DNA of 64,000 nt, taken from contig CAOLHI010002161.1 in NCBI GenBank assembly GCA_948474755.1, positions 124,001 to 188,000 of the forward strand. Reading direction: 5' to 3'. The DNA comes from Ctenosaura bakeri. Its lineage: Eukaryota > Chordata > Lepidosauria > Squamata > Iguanidae. Under the pieces are notes generated by a model. It had not been told where the DNA came from. It saw nothing but the letters and a program-made list of their open reading frames with translations, and ran no database searches. This document shows positions 1 through 12,384 of this stretch, piece by piece (position 1 is the first letter of the stretch; every line of letters begins with the position of its first letter). The translations under genes and the position numbers were made by a program.

Positions 1-2555
1 TCATGCAAATGCAGCAAAAATGCAGAATTTGATATCACATCCAGGATTTCACAAAGCAGAAAGTAGACATTAAAGTTAATTTCTAGCCCATATTGTCCTG
101 TCTGCTGGAAATTCAGCTTGCCAACCAGCTAGTATTTTTACTAGTCTGACCAGTAAAGCCACATCCTGCCAAATCTGTCATCTAATTGGGAGCGTCTTGA
201 AAAGGCAACCAAAAAAAAAGAAAAAAAAAGAAATCTTAGTTATTTAATTTAATTGTATTTCATTGCTGTGGCAACAGAAGGAGTATTTTAAGAGTTTCTA
301 CCTCATGAGGAAAATGTGCGACTCAAGAAAATGGACAAGAGCTGGCCAAGCAGAACTGAATGGCAGATTCACTATAAGCTAAGTAGCATTTGTGTGTCCC
401 GAGAAGGCTTTGACGTGTGAGCAGGAAAAAAACCACACAAATCCTATCTGAGAGAAGTCTGCAGAATGATTTTCACCCTCAAGCAATCGTGCCTCCATAG
501 GGATGGTTGCCTCATGGTTCAAGGCCAGTGGCCATAATGCATTATGTAATCTGCATAGGGCCCTTCAATTCTCATATCCCATTACAAGAACCTACCACTC
601 TCCCCTCCATCTCCTCCTCGGCACAAAAGCTACGAGAAAATCAGAGTACGTGGTTCGTGGCCATCTGAAGGAAAGTGGGGGATGGGCTTGGCATTTTGGC
701 CTATATAAAGCCCTTCCAAATTACTCCCGGGTCCATCTCTTGGCAGAGCATAATGGCAGGAAGCCATAATATATTAAAACAGTAGATTAAAACAAACAAG
801 AGCCTTTTGGATCAGATTACACATCACTTTCCTCACATCTGACAACAGCCGAAATCAGAGGCAGTAAAAGACAATCGTAGGCCATAATGGTCTAATAACT
901 CTGTGCTAAAAGTACTTGTGGGAGTAAACCGCTACTAGCTCAGCATAGCCTTCAGGATACATCGCCAGCCTTAAAATCCACAGCGGTATACTCAAGAACA
1001 TTACTGCATAAGTGCTCGTTTAAGACTTCCTGCACAAGGCAGCATGCTCACTTAAGAAACGTAATTAGGCCTCAATTGTGGGTGATGTTCACACATTGTG
1101 GATCATCCTTAAAAATGACAGGGGAGGGACAGGGAGGGAAGGGGGGTGAATGACCTACAGCACTCTGAGAGGGACATTATGCTTCTCCTTCCATTATGTT
1201 TCCATGTGGGAAAATTACCACTTTAGCACAAGAGCGCCTTTTTGCTTGCGCGAGAGCAACTGATGACAAGAAAAAAGGCCACTTCTCACGCATCTGTGTG
1301 TGTGTGTGTGTTACCTACATAGACAATTTTAAAAGGTGGGCATCCTCCGGCAATCCTTTTCTGTCTCTGTTTCCAGCTGAGTTCTGCTTGCCGAGAAACA
1401 GAGACGAATAGATTGGTCATCCTTTGTGGGGGAGGGTCCACAGCTTGACGATACAAGGCAGCCCTGTGTGCCTTTCAGAGAAAAGGCTCCCAACCAAAGC
1501 TGCAGGGCAATCCAAGCAAACAATGGCTGAACCTGTCATTGTTGGTTTTGTTTGGCTTCCTATTTTCCTTTCCCCTGTCTTCACAGATTTTTTTTTTTTA
1601 AAATCCCCATTCCACACCAGAAAGCACTTTTAAAAGTGAAAATACATACAGATTTTCATGCACTTTTCTCCTAAGAGATGCATTTTTGTACACAGTGTGG
1701 CTTCATATATACATACTTTTGCAAACAATTTCCCTTAATTTACATGGTTTAACTTGATTTTATTTGCACATTCTGTTGAGATTCTATGATAGGACAGGAT
1801 GTAATTTAATAGTGACCATACTATAATGCATTTTTGTACTTTATTTGCACTGCTACTTGCAATTTTATGAGATCTATTTCTTAATGTGCACCTTAATAAA
1901 ATGGAAATTGCATCACAACAATGGAGAAAGGATAAATATCACTCTCACAGCCTTGAAAAAAAAATTACCTTTTTTGACTATAGTTTCCACCATCCCCTGT
2001 GTATGCTGCATGAGGGTTTTAAGTTGTAATCCAAACAGGAAACTTTTACAAGCTCTGATCTACATATAACTATAGTTTGGTTACCATATAGGTTTGGAAA
2101 TTGTAAATTCTATAACTTCATGTTAAAATAAGAACCAAACAAAATTTCCCTCATCCTTACTTTTGACCTAGGAGCAAGCTCCACTTAGACACAGTGGGGC
2201 TCCCCTGTCAGTAAACATGGATAGGTTCATGTTCCTTGCCAGTAGGTCTCATTCATCACTGAAATAGATGCACACAAAGAAGTCAAGCAGATATTCTAGG
2301 CATGGAGCCTCTGCGCCTGTAAGTCAAGAGCCTTGTTTATTCTAACAATACAAATGGAAATCATAAGAGCTACAAATATTGTCAAGTCATTAGCAGGAGG
2401 AGGAGCAGGGTTAGTAATACAATGCAAACCTCTGCCCCTTCTTATATTCAGATGAATACCCAATGAGGGTTTCAAAGTAACAGAAATGCAACATTAGAGA
2501 CACAACAATAATTACAATCAGCACTACTCTACTCTAGTTAGGATGAACAACAGCC
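1..2555. other. Repeat-poor AT-rich flank, possibly ONECUT2 3' UTR
   Basis: No coding exon or recognised transposon is seen, only a short (TG)n at about 1291-1310. In mammals ONECUT2 lies next to FECH in convergent orientation and has a very long 3' UTR (established); this plus-strand flank is where its end would fall. An AATAAA at 1895-1900 follows AT-rich UTR-like sequence. Nothing in the sequence directly proves this, so it is a positional hypothesis. Confidence 0.25.
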
Positions 2556-2861
2556 CATTGATTTGCATGTCGAGGAGGGAGTGGGCTTGCTTTCCACTGC
2601 TCCAGAGACTAGGACAAGGAGCAATAGATTCAAACTGCAAGAAAAGAGATTCCACTTAAACCTCAGGAAGAACTTCCTGATGGTCAGATGTTCGGCAGGG
2701 GAATATGCTGTCTCAGAGTGTGGTGAAGTCTCCTTCCTTGGAGGTTTTTAAGCAGAGGCTGGATGGCCATCTGTTGGGAGTGCTTTGATGTGGGTTCCTG
2801 CATAGCAGGGGGTTGGATTGGATGGCCCCTGTGGTCTCTTCCAACTCTATGATTCTATGAT
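2556..2861 (+). mobile_element. CR1 LINE 3' fragment
   Basis: A 5'-truncated CR1. It carries the end of the reverse transcriptase ORF ([16 protein letters not shown]) and the 3' UTR, and ends in the family's diagnostic TCTATGATTCTATGA octamer tail without poly(A). Confidence 0.9.
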
Positions 2862-2874
2862 TTTTTTAAAGGCA

Positions 2875-3160
2875 TCAGGGACATAGAACTAGGTGTGGTT
2901 CCACAGTAAGGGTATTCCAAAGACTTGGTGCCGGCACTGAAAAAGCTGTGTCTCTTGTATTTGCTTAGCTACTTGCTCTCTGATCACAGACAGCAGCAGA
3001 GATTCTACACCACATCTTAAAGTTTGGGAGCCTGATGTAAGAGCAGGCAGTTCCTGAGGTAATGAAGCCCTGCAACTTTAAAGACCAAGTGCTTCTTAAT
3101 CAACAGGAGATCCCAGTGGCTGCTTACTAGTAAGTGGGGCTTGGAGTGGAGGATGCCTAA
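2875..3160 (-). mobile_element. Degenerate L2/CR1-like LINE 3' fragment
   Basis: Contains an old version of the 'puts out-of-line first, ... leads to protein' segment common in reptile LINE 3' ends (AAAGCTGTGTCTCTTGT after a TTCCAAAG motif). It is too diverged for subfamily assignment. Confidence 0.4.
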
Positions 3161-3254
3161 ATTCACTACATCATTATGCAATGGCTGAATAGGATTCTGG
3201 GGGAGGGGGGCTGCGTGAGCCTACAGTCATATATGAAAAACAGGAAGTTGTCTT

Positions 3255-3417
3255 ACTTCCTTATCACATTACAGCATTATAGCACTATATTACACTTTAA
3301 CTGCCATGTCAACATCCTGTGGAATTCCAGGGTCTGTAGTTTAGAGAGACCCAAGAGCATTCTGGCTAAGACTTCTAGATACCTTTCCTAAATCACAAGT
3401 CCCAGGATTCCATAAGG
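3255..3417. repeat. Old palindromic MITE (family A relative)
   Basis: Decayed version of the palindromic element seen at 43123 and elsewhere: CATCCTGTGGAATTCCAGGG in the left arm, CCCAGGATTCC near the right end. Confidence 0.5.
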
Positions 3418-3738
3418 ATGTCTGCGTCAGACCATTTATACCAGTGTCGTCAACTCTGGCTGGCAGCAACTTTCCAGCATTTGGGCCACGTTCTTTCCTC
3501 CTTCTTCTTGAAGATGCCAGAAATCAAAATATGGGCATCACAAATGAGGGGAGCTCAGTCTTCTCTCACATGCCTGAGATCTGTCTCTCCATCCGTCCCT
3601 ACTGGATCTTTTCTCTTGGTCTAACAAGTTTGGCTGGGAGCGATGGTGTATCAGAATATAAGGAAGGCAAGGGGAAAAGGGTTCAGCTCCCTTCAACCAT
3701 GGACAGTTTTTGATGCAAAAATTAATGTCCTCCTAGAG

Positions 3739-4152
3739 CAGTGGTTCTCAACCTTCCTAATGCCGCGACCCTTTAATACAGTTCCTCATGTTGTGGTGAC
3801 CCCCAACCATAAAATTATTTATTATTTACAATGCCTCCCCCCCAGCAAAGGCTGCCTTGCCGGCCAGGAAGGGGGGGCAGGGAGGGAAAGAGGGGCCGCG
3901 TGTTTCCCCCGGGAAAAAACTCCAAGACACCCCCCCAGGGCTCTGCTTCTGCTTCGCTCTCGTTTCCGCTGGGGGGGGGCAGTGTGGGAAAAGTTTCCAG
4001 AGTGTCGACCCTGGCCGGGGAGGGGGAGGAATCCCGGCACCTTTGTCTTTTGCGCCGGGCGCAGCTTGCCCCGCCGGAAAAGTGGCCGCACGTGCTCCCG
4101 CCAAAGGGGTCAGGAGGATGCGAGCACGTGGCTCATGCTTGCGCACCACCAC
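3739..4152 (+). mobile_element. hAT element with SPIN-like left end and GC-rich body
   Basis: The first ~85 bp (CAGTGGTTCTCAACCTTCC through AACCATAAAATTATTT) match the SPIN hAT terminus. The sequence then switches to a GC-rich, CpG-rich body at about 3830-4140 and ends in CCACTG. The preceding 8 bp, TCCTAGAG, resemble the SPIN target consensus NTCTAGAN, but the right flank AGGAGCGA does not duplicate it. The short ORFs here are not credible genes. Confidence 0.6.
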
Positions 4153-4164
4153 TGAGGAGCGAAT

Positions 4165-4405
4165 GGAGGCTGTGAAGATTCCATGGAATCCTGGGGTTGG
4201 CAGTTCAAGGAATGGCCTTTACAATTCTCAGCCAGAGAGCTCAGGCTCGTTGCTATGGCGATGAGGCCTAGCAGCAAGGAGAAGGCCAGTGTATTTCCTC
4301 AAAAACCAAACCTCTGTATGTTATTATGGGGAAAATTTACAGATACTGGACAAGGCAGTTTGGGGAATTACAGACACAGGATCTCAAATCTGTGTATTTC
4401 AACTG
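4165..4405 (+). repeat. Dispersed repeat D, plus-strand copy
   Basis: Starts with half of a family-A palindrome arm (GGAATCCTGGGGTTGGCAGT) and continues with a unique body (GATGAGGCCTAGCAGCAAGG, then ACACAGGATCTCAA). The same body recurs inverted at 63535-63806. Confidence 0.7.
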
Positions 4406-4514
4406 CATCTAATTCCTAAAGTAAGGCAAGCTAATTTCTAAGATATTTCTAACAAGTATTACTTATGAGAAATTAAAATCCCAGGCAACACTGGGTAAAT
4501 ACACTAGTTTATAT

Positions 4515-4875
4515 TATTCCATCTTTCCTCCTGCACAGGATGCAAGGCAGCTTGCAACCATTTAAAACAAAGTACAATTAAAAACTATTAATACAAAAGT
4601 TAAAAGACAATTAAGTCACAATTCAATTTAGATACACAAGTTAAAATAGTTTTAAAAACAAAGAGTTTCAATGAGTTACAGACCCAAAGCTTGCTATATA
4701 AAAAGGTGTTTGCCCACCAACAGAAAGATAAGAGGAAAAGGGCCAACCAGTGGAAGGGAGTTCCACAATTTGGGAGCAGCTACCAGAAAGTCTCTCTCCT
4801 TTGTCCTTACCAAATGAGCTGGAGGGAGGAGTGAGAGAAAGACTTCTCCCAAAGATCTTAAAAGATGAGCAGATT
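4515..4875 (-). mobile_element. L2-type LINE 3' fragment
   Basis: On the minus strand the RT C-terminal remnant VAAPKLWNSLPL is followed by an AT-rich 3' UTR. This 'PKLWNSLP' signature is typical of L2/CR1-clade LINEs. No intact ORF. Confidence 0.6.
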
Positions 4876-5052
4876 CATAGAAGGGAAATACAGTTGGCTT
4901 TCCACATTTGCTAGAGTTAGGGGCACAGGAACCCCACAAAAGTTGAAACAAATCACAAATATCAAAATGTCCGTATTTCTGTCTGTGTCCATGTCTGTGG
5001 GAAGGAGACAGAGGCCTGGCAGGCAGAATGGGAACTCAGGGTCCTAACCAAG

Positions 5053-5229
5053 TCCATTTCCGCACTAGCCTGTTCTAGCGCTATGATTCCACTTTCGACA
5101 TCCTATGGAATCCTGGGGTTTGCAGTTTCGGGAGGGCCGTCCGGCCCCTCCTGAAACTGCAAACCCCAGGATTCCATAGGATGTTGAAAATGGAATCATA
5201 GCGCTAGAACAGGCTAGTGCAGAAATGAC
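5053..5229. repeat. Palindromic MITE family A (copy 1)
   Basis: Long near-perfect inverted repeat beginning CCATTTCCGCACTAGCC. Both arms share the private variants GTTCTAGCGCTATG and CCTATGG. No coding capacity. Confidence 0.85.
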
Positions 5230-5434
5230 CCAAGTCAGAGAAAGGAGAGGGGAAAGGGATGTGTCAACATGGCAGCCCTATGCTTCCTCTCTCACACCCA
5301 TCTCCTTCCTTAAGTGTGTGAAGGGGGACATTGGGAGAGGGTTTGCAGTGCTGAGAAATCAGACTATGAGCCGTCCTTAGCTGGCCAGTCAGAGGCCAGC
5401 TAATTTGTGTGGGTTTTTTTTTGAAACTGACTAA

Positions 5435-5613
5435 GGCCATTTCTACATTATACTGTTAACAGTGCCATTATTTGACTTTCAACCTCCTGTGGAATCCTGG
5501 GGTTTGTAGTTTAAGGAGGGGCATTTAGAATTCTCAGTCGGAGAGCTCATTGGCCTCCATAGGATGTTGAAAATGGACTAACAGCCCTATAACAGTGTAG
5601 TGTGGAAATGGCC
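5435..5613. repeat. Palindromic MITE family A (copy 2)
   Basis: Begins GGCCATTTC and ends GAAATGGCC, flanked on both sides by TAA (5432-5434 and 5614-5616). That is a 3-bp target duplication like those of PIF/Harbinger elements. Its centre carries an asymmetric segment (GAATTCTCAG...GAGAGCTC). Confidence 0.85.
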
Positions 5614-5639
5614 TAACACAAACTATTTTTAAGGGGGGG

Positions 5640-5885
5640 AAAGTCTAAATGCAAGATTTAATCTTCACCTTCTGCTCCACAGTGGACTAACTCGATACTG
5701 TCATCAGTATGCAGATGACATCCCACTTTATTACTCCACAAGCCAAGGAAGCTGTTTTGGTCCTAAATCAGTGCCTGTCATCAGTAATGGACTGGATGAG
5801 GGTGAACAAATTGAAACTTAATCCAGACAAGACGGAGATACTCTTGGCCAGTCGAACGGCAGATCAGGGAATAGGGAGAAGAAGG
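5640..5885 (+). mobile_element. L2 LINE reverse-transcriptase fragment
   Basis: Translation across a frameshift shows the RT catalytic box QYADD followed by WMRVNKLKLNPDKTEILL, a hallmark of L2 elements. Both ends are truncated. Confidence 0.75.
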
Positions 5886-6094
5886 CCAGCAAATGAATAA
5901 ATTTCTCTCTGTCCACACATCTGTCTGCCCGCCTGCCATGCAGTTCTTTTATCATAAGGACAACAGATGAGCCACAATGAGTCTCAACACTCCATTCAGC
6001 ACTGTTGGGTGGGATGGGCAGGTGTTGACATGCCAGCTTCAGAAGAGAGTCAAAGGCAGATTGCTGTGGAGAAGATGAATACAATAACAGCCAA

Positions 6095-6235
6095 AAGTTT
6101 CCTGCAATCCAGACCCCCTCCCCATATGTTGGACTACACTCCCATCATACCCAGCCAGCACACCAACAGTGCCAGTGGTGGGTTCATGGTCATTGTAGTC
6201 CAATACATCTGGACTTGCTGAGTTGAAAAAGTTGC
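6095..6235. repeat. Palindromic MITE family C
   Basis: Inverted arms GTTGGACTACACTCCCATCA and CATTGTAGTCCAATACATCT. Similar decayed copies are near 28440-28570, 45250-45370 and 48940-49050. Confidence 0.6.
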
Positions 6236-8570
6236 AAAACAACACATAGCAGATAAAGAAGGTTCTTCTACCCCGGACAAGTTACTGGAAGATGAAGCAC
6301 TGCAAAAACACCCAAGAGTTCTCCCCCTCTCTTATTTATTTTTCTAGCTGTGAAGTGAATGTGCTCATCAAGCTATGGTGTGCACGTGTGTGTGTGTGTG
6401 TGTGTGTGTCTTCCAAAGCCTTTCTGGCACAGAGTGAGGTGCACTATCATGACTGTCAGGGGATATTGTTTGAGGAGAGATTTCTATTTATAATGGCTCT
6501 TTTCAGACACGGCTGTGCACTTGCTGCTCTTAAGCTTTCAGCTCCACTTGAGTATTTTGCTTTTCTGCTGCTGTATAAGGTTTTCCGGACCTCTGGGGAG
6601 TGTAAATGTGCCTCCCTGTGCATTTCTGAAAAGATCTTTGAAGTCTTGGCATAAATCAACAGAAGTTATTTTTTTTATTATTTTTTTTGGTAATGTGTCT
6701 AGGTTTTGTTGTTGTTTTTTTAATAGGAAAATAACAAGACACTTCACCTTGCATTGTGGTGGAGGGCTTGCTTTCTTCCACAGCTTCCATAAAAGGTTCT
6801 GGGGGGTGACTGGAATGTTCAGCCCTTCAAAGCATCCTCTCCATTAAATGTTTTCTGGAAAGCTCAGCTCTCTATACTTCTAGATAGTTATTTGTTTTGC
6901 TGCGTCTCGAGTTGCTACAACCAGCCTGTCAGAAAGCATAACCACTCCCTTACTCCAAACAAACTTTCTTACTTCTAAAGTGATCTTACTCTGTTTTGAG
7001 ATTTTGAATACTGCCAATCTCTTCTTTTGTCAGGCATTAAAAGTGCAATAGGAGTTATTACCAATACAGCACTTAAAAAAAACAACAACTTAAATCTACT
7101 GTTTGAGCAGCAAGTGTTACTTCTCTCCCTTCTCCCCTTTCCCCATCTCTTTTTTTATCTCCTTTGTCACAGCCCAGTAAACTCTGCTGCCTGAGGCTGA
7201 CCAGCATGTAGCCAAGTCAAGGCACAATTTGACATCAAAGTCAGTCCAGTTACTTTGATGCATGAGGCAGAGAATCTTGCAAGGAAAATCCACATCCCAG
7301 GCAGTAAAGATATAATGACATAATAAATATTTGTCACCTTTTCCATTCACCTAAAATCTTCAGCCAGAGGTATTTGCCTCACTCTGCCAAATGTTAGTGC
7401 TGGCCCTGTCCTGTATATTCTCTCTTCTGTCTCTCTTCCTTCTCTTTCATTTTTGCATTACTAGTAAGGCAAATGGTTCTTAAAAGAGCAGTCAGAAATA
7501 TCTGCTTCAAACTAATGAATATGAATCTCACAGGATCATATGTCAAGAAGGGATTATATCTGAAAAGGGGCTGCCTAAAGATGGAAAGAAAGAAAAGGAC
7601 ACCTCGAAGAACTAGTCAATTACTTGGGATAACCAAGAGGAGAGGAGGCACAGAAAGCAAACTTTTTCTCCACTAATAAATTGGACAAACAGAGAAGTGT
7701 TCAGATGTTGTGATACCAAAGGTAATGCAAATGATAGATCAAAAGGATGGTGTTAGATCAAGAAACTACTAGTTGTAATCTTGCCTCTGTTGAAAAACAC
7801 AAATGGCTCTAGGTAAGTCACTTTCTTTTGGACCACCTCCTATTGCAGTTCAGAGATAATGCTCACCTACCTTACAGGGTTATAGCTCAGCTTACTGAGA
7901 TCCTGACCAGAATGGTGTACTGGAGTTGCATCTCCATCAGTGGACTTACATATGTGGGAAATTAGAATTGGACAGTTTTATAACATTTGTATCCAGAAGT
8001 GAGTTGCTGTGATGTTACTAGGTAACAGAGCCAGCTTAAACTATCCAATGCACACTGTGCGCCAATGAGCATTGGTCCCAATGTAAATCAGTCATTCCTG
8101 CCAGTGTCCCAATATTCATCTTCACAATTCACTAACAGAGTGTCTTAATGCCTCTGCTACTTAGCTAAGCATACATAAAATCATGTTAAGTAAAAGGCAA
8201 TATAGGATTCTAGCATACGTTTCGTAAATTGTTTTGGCTATATACGATGTGATATGATATTACTCACGCTATCGGGCCTTGTTTGGTTGAGCTCTGTGTT
8301 TGTTTTTTAAAAACAGATATATAAATACAGATATATAGATATATACACACATACATATACAGACAGATAGAGAGAGTGAGAGATGGATGAAATCTATGAA
8401 GACTATGGTGTGGATGGACGAATGGGGTTAACACTGCCCCCACCGTGGTATTGATCAGAAGCAGGGGCTCTTGTGTTATGGGATATTTTCTCCATCATTA
8501 AGGATCTTGGCTGGCATCCTCTTAGGCAATTTTGATGTTGTAAATTAGACTTAAGACCTTGGAACTGCTT
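6236..8570. other. Intergenic sequence, nothing recognised
   Basis: Holds a (TG)n tract at about 6386-6410 and some T-rich stretches. The ORFs are short and without recognisable motifs. Confidence 0.5.
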
Positions 8571-8942
8571 TGTATTAACATTTCTGATCGTGACACCATT
8601 GCCACAATATCAAATGCCCACAAACCCAAGTTAAAATTCGGTCAGCCATGCCAAGCAACAGAGTTCTGTGGTACTGGTGAACAGGGCACTGCAGGATGAC
8701 ATGACCAGAATCCTCCCCTGCTTGCCAGCACCACAAAACTCTGTCACTCAGGACAGTTGATTGGCTTTTAAGGTGGGATTCAGGGGTTGAATCAGGAGAT
8801 GGAATACAGTTATGCCTCTGATGAGCCTTATGTATACATTCGTTATAGGGCCAAGCAGATATCTCTGAAAGCACATTTAAGAGCTATGCAGCCATGGAAG
8901 GCCAAACAATGTTAGTAACATCATATTTCTTTGGCCCTAAAG

Positions 8943-8945
<3 letters not shown>

Positions 8946-8990
<45 letters not shown>
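8946..8990. repeat. (TA)n microsatellite
   Basis: About 22 uninterrupted TA units, a likely cruciform and polymorphic site. Confidence 0.98.
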
Positions 8991-8992
<2 letters not shown>

Positions 8993-9469
8993 TATCATTG
9001 AGGCAATGTGGGGCAGGAATAGTGCATTCTGATGTTATTTCTTTTTTAAAAGCTCTTACAACAAATATATAACTTGTTTTTTAAAATAATGCTTCTCAAA
9101 CAATCTCAGGAAATAATCAAGTACACACACACACAGATCATCACCCATATATTTATACACATTTAAGATTCTCACAAGGATCTTGCGCACAAAGATCATC
9201 ACCCATATGTTTATACACACATAAGATTACAAGCCTCCTGCACCAACCTAGGACCACAAATGAAAACATATGCACAGAAAGGAACTAAGAAATAGAATTG
9301 GAAAGCACAGCAAAGGTCCAGAGAATTAAGAGAAAATGTATTTGAGACAGCAGATTCAAGCTCCAGTTGGTTCACTAGCCCTGACCATTCCTGGACAGAG
9401 ACAATCTGAATATTGTGGTTCATTCTCTGTTAACTTCCTAGCTTGCTTACCTTAATGCAATGTACCTGT

Positions 9470-9800
9470 GGCTGGCCTTGAAGACAAACAGAATATGGTA
9501 GCCAGAACTGTAACTGGTCCAGCCATGCAGACTCATTTGACATCAGTTTTGAAAGAACTGTACTGGCTATCAACTAACATCCAAGCCCAATTCAAGGTGC
9601 TGGTGTTTATCTCTCAAAGACTTCAATACTTTGGGATCTAAATAGCCACAAAAGCTCTGCTTCCTATACCAGCCTGCCTGTGACTCAGGGCATGTACCTC
9701 GGGTATAGCAGCAGAGCCGCCTTCGTTGTGATTCTGCAACAGTGTGGCTAGCACTGTTATTGTCCTCATTCTGAGGCCAGTCCAAGCACTTTTGGTTTAA
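9470..9800 (+). mobile_element. L2 LINE 3' RT remnant
   Basis: The reading frame LKELYWLSTNIQAQFKVLVF resembles the L2 motif LHWLPVSFRxQFKVLV, with substitutions and frameshifts around it. It is an old fragment. Confidence 0.6.
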
Positions 9801-12380
9801 TCAGATTGTTTTATTTGTGCCTGTTCTCTTTGCAACCTTCTCTGGTTTTATGATGATAATATGCTTTTAGAACTTATCATACTGTGTTTTATCTTCACAA
9901 TAGTTATATACCATCCTGGTCTCAATAAAAGGGCTGCTTAAATGCTTTTTCAATACAACAAATAAATTTGTATTATGTAAGAGTGTGTTGCTTGCAGATG
10001 GGAAAGCAGAACTATGTGCAAAATTGCATCGGCAGGTTTTGAACACAACTTGCGCAAGGCAGAGAAACAGCCATACGATACCAGAGAAATTAATCATATC
10101 AGTCTGTTGCTCCAAAATCAACAGAGAACTCTGGCACCTGAAAGACTAATAAATTTAATGTGGCCAAAACTAACAAATTTATTAGGTAGCTGCCAAAGTG
10201 GTCTCTGAAGTGCAAATTTGTACGTCACAGGATTCTTTGTATTAAGATTTTATTTTATAAGAGTTTAATTTCTTCCTTCTTTCACATACACGTCTTAGAA
10301 AAATATGAAACGCAGCACAGAGACCAGTTTCTCTTTATTTCTGACTTCATCCTGAATTTCTGGATGACCCTGACAAAACCCAAGAGAGTCTGCAACCCCA
10401 AAGCACCTTTTCTTTAGAAGTGTGAGGCATACAAAAATCAAGATATTTTACTATCAGCTATAATAGTATTAAAAGCATGCTGGGGAGGAAGTGAATATTT
10501 ACCCTAAAAGGGTAGTCTTCCCAAAACATATGAGATGTGTGTGATGGGGCACAAGGCCCACAAGCAATTCTTAATTACAATGCTCTTGTGGGCACCATTT
10601 CCCCTCATACATTATCCTTTTATTCCACCTAGTGCAAATCACATGATCCAGCCTTAAACTCTTCTCCTTTGAGAACAATGGGAATGACACCCTCAGTGCC
10701 TTTGCCTTCTTCAGTGGCCTCATGACCTCTTGGCCTCTGCGGTTCATAGGTCACTTCAGGCAGCAGGCAGGCAGTTTTTGATGTAACCTCTGAACTCTAG
10801 AGGATAAAAGACTGTGAAGCCCTGAGAGACGATCCATCTCTGCGTGGCCACAATGAAGAATGTCATTCAATCAGAGCCCAGCGCACACAAATTAAATGAC
10901 ACTTTCCCGGTGCTCTGTCCTGAATCTAAATTCATCCTGTGCGTTGGGGAGGGAATATGAGGGAAAGAAGGAATCACAACAGGGGTAGAAGAAGGAAAGG
11001 TTTTCGAACCAAGCTCTGCAAGGCACAAAAAAGTTGTGGCTGCAACAAAAGGGAACATTGCTGTAACTGACAAATTCAATGGGTTTATGACCAATTGCTT
11101 GTTGAAATCCAAAGGAAAAGAGAAGCTGTCAGTTTTGCCTGTTTGATCAGGCCTGTCAGGCATTTGAATGTGGTAACAGGAGGTTGTTTTAAACCAACAG
11201 CTGAATCCAACGGTTCCAGCAAACCTTACAGAATCTTTTGGAACAAAAAGACCCTTTCTCAAGATATTTCAAAAGGATAAATAAGTAGACCCTTTGTTCC
11301 AGCAAAATCACAAAGAGACTTTATAGGCCCCTGTAAGACTAACAGATTTGTTTTCACACACATCTCCACACACTCCACATTCAGTTCAGTTCCTCAGAAA
11401 GAGAAAAGTTTAGGGCACTGAGGAAGGGTGAAGACGCCTGTCTGGTTTAAAGCAGCGAGGCCTCCACTTTCAGAGTTCCACACTGAGGCAGGAAATTGAG
11501 TTATGTAGCTTATCTTCTTATTTTCAGCACCACGGAGGGGTGCCATCAAGCATCAGAATGTCTGGGGATCTATCGAGTTGGTAAGTCTGTGGGATAGCTT
11601 AAGTCATGGACAAACCCACAGCCAATTCACCTTTGGTGTCAAATAACAAGTGAGAAGAATTACTGCTCAGAACATTCAGGCCTTCAGCATCCAGAAGGCT
11701 CCAACAATTCATCCATCCCTACAAGAAAGGGCTAACGCTTTGTGGCATTTTGATTTAGCAAAAAAGACAACCAAAGGGGAAACGTGCCTCCCTAATTGGC
11801 GTGACAGAAGGGCAGTGAAAGAGCCATGACATGTTGAAGCCTCTTGCTGCAGCCGGTTGACAGGACTGCCTCCCATCATCTTCCAAATGTAGTAGATGGC
11901 TTTTTTGTGAGTGCGGTGGATAGATGGCAAGCCAACAGCACAATCCTGTGTGTGTTTATTTCCTTAAAGCATTTACGTACCCTCCAGTTGTCCCTACTTG
12001 GCAGTCACAGTCCCAACAAATCCTCAAGTTATCCAACTTTTACACCTGCTTTTTAAAAATCCCTGTTTCTCTCTCCTTCTCCCAATTTACCTCTTTGTCT
12101 TCAGCTTACTTCGGTTCCTGAAAACTGAGTTCAAAGCATAGAAGTAGTTTGCACTTCATTAACTCAGTAGGGAAGAAAAAAGGAGAGCTGACAGAATTTT
12201 GCTCTTTCCAATAGACTCAGGCAAAAATAAACTGCTGTAACATCTCCTAGCTTGTGTGTGCTTCCTCATTAATACCATTTTTGTCAGGTCACATTGCCTC
12301 TCTGTCATAGTATTGTATGGTATTCCATGTAGAAGAGAGCCTGGTTTCATATAAATGTTTATGTTACATATCATCTGTTC
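9800..12380. other. Intergenic sequence, no gene seen
   Basis: Mostly unique AT-rich sequence. A short fragment at about 10100-10170 (GGCACCTGAAAGACTAATAAA) resembles a widespread reptile repeat also seen at about 32165-32250 and 40221-40330. Confidence 0.5.
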
Positions 12381-12384
12381 TGCT

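Noticed and set aside
3643..4264. Overlapping ORFs of 108-170 codons on both strands
   Set aside because: They fall in a GC-rich transposon body where stops are rare. No domain, no start context and no splice pattern.
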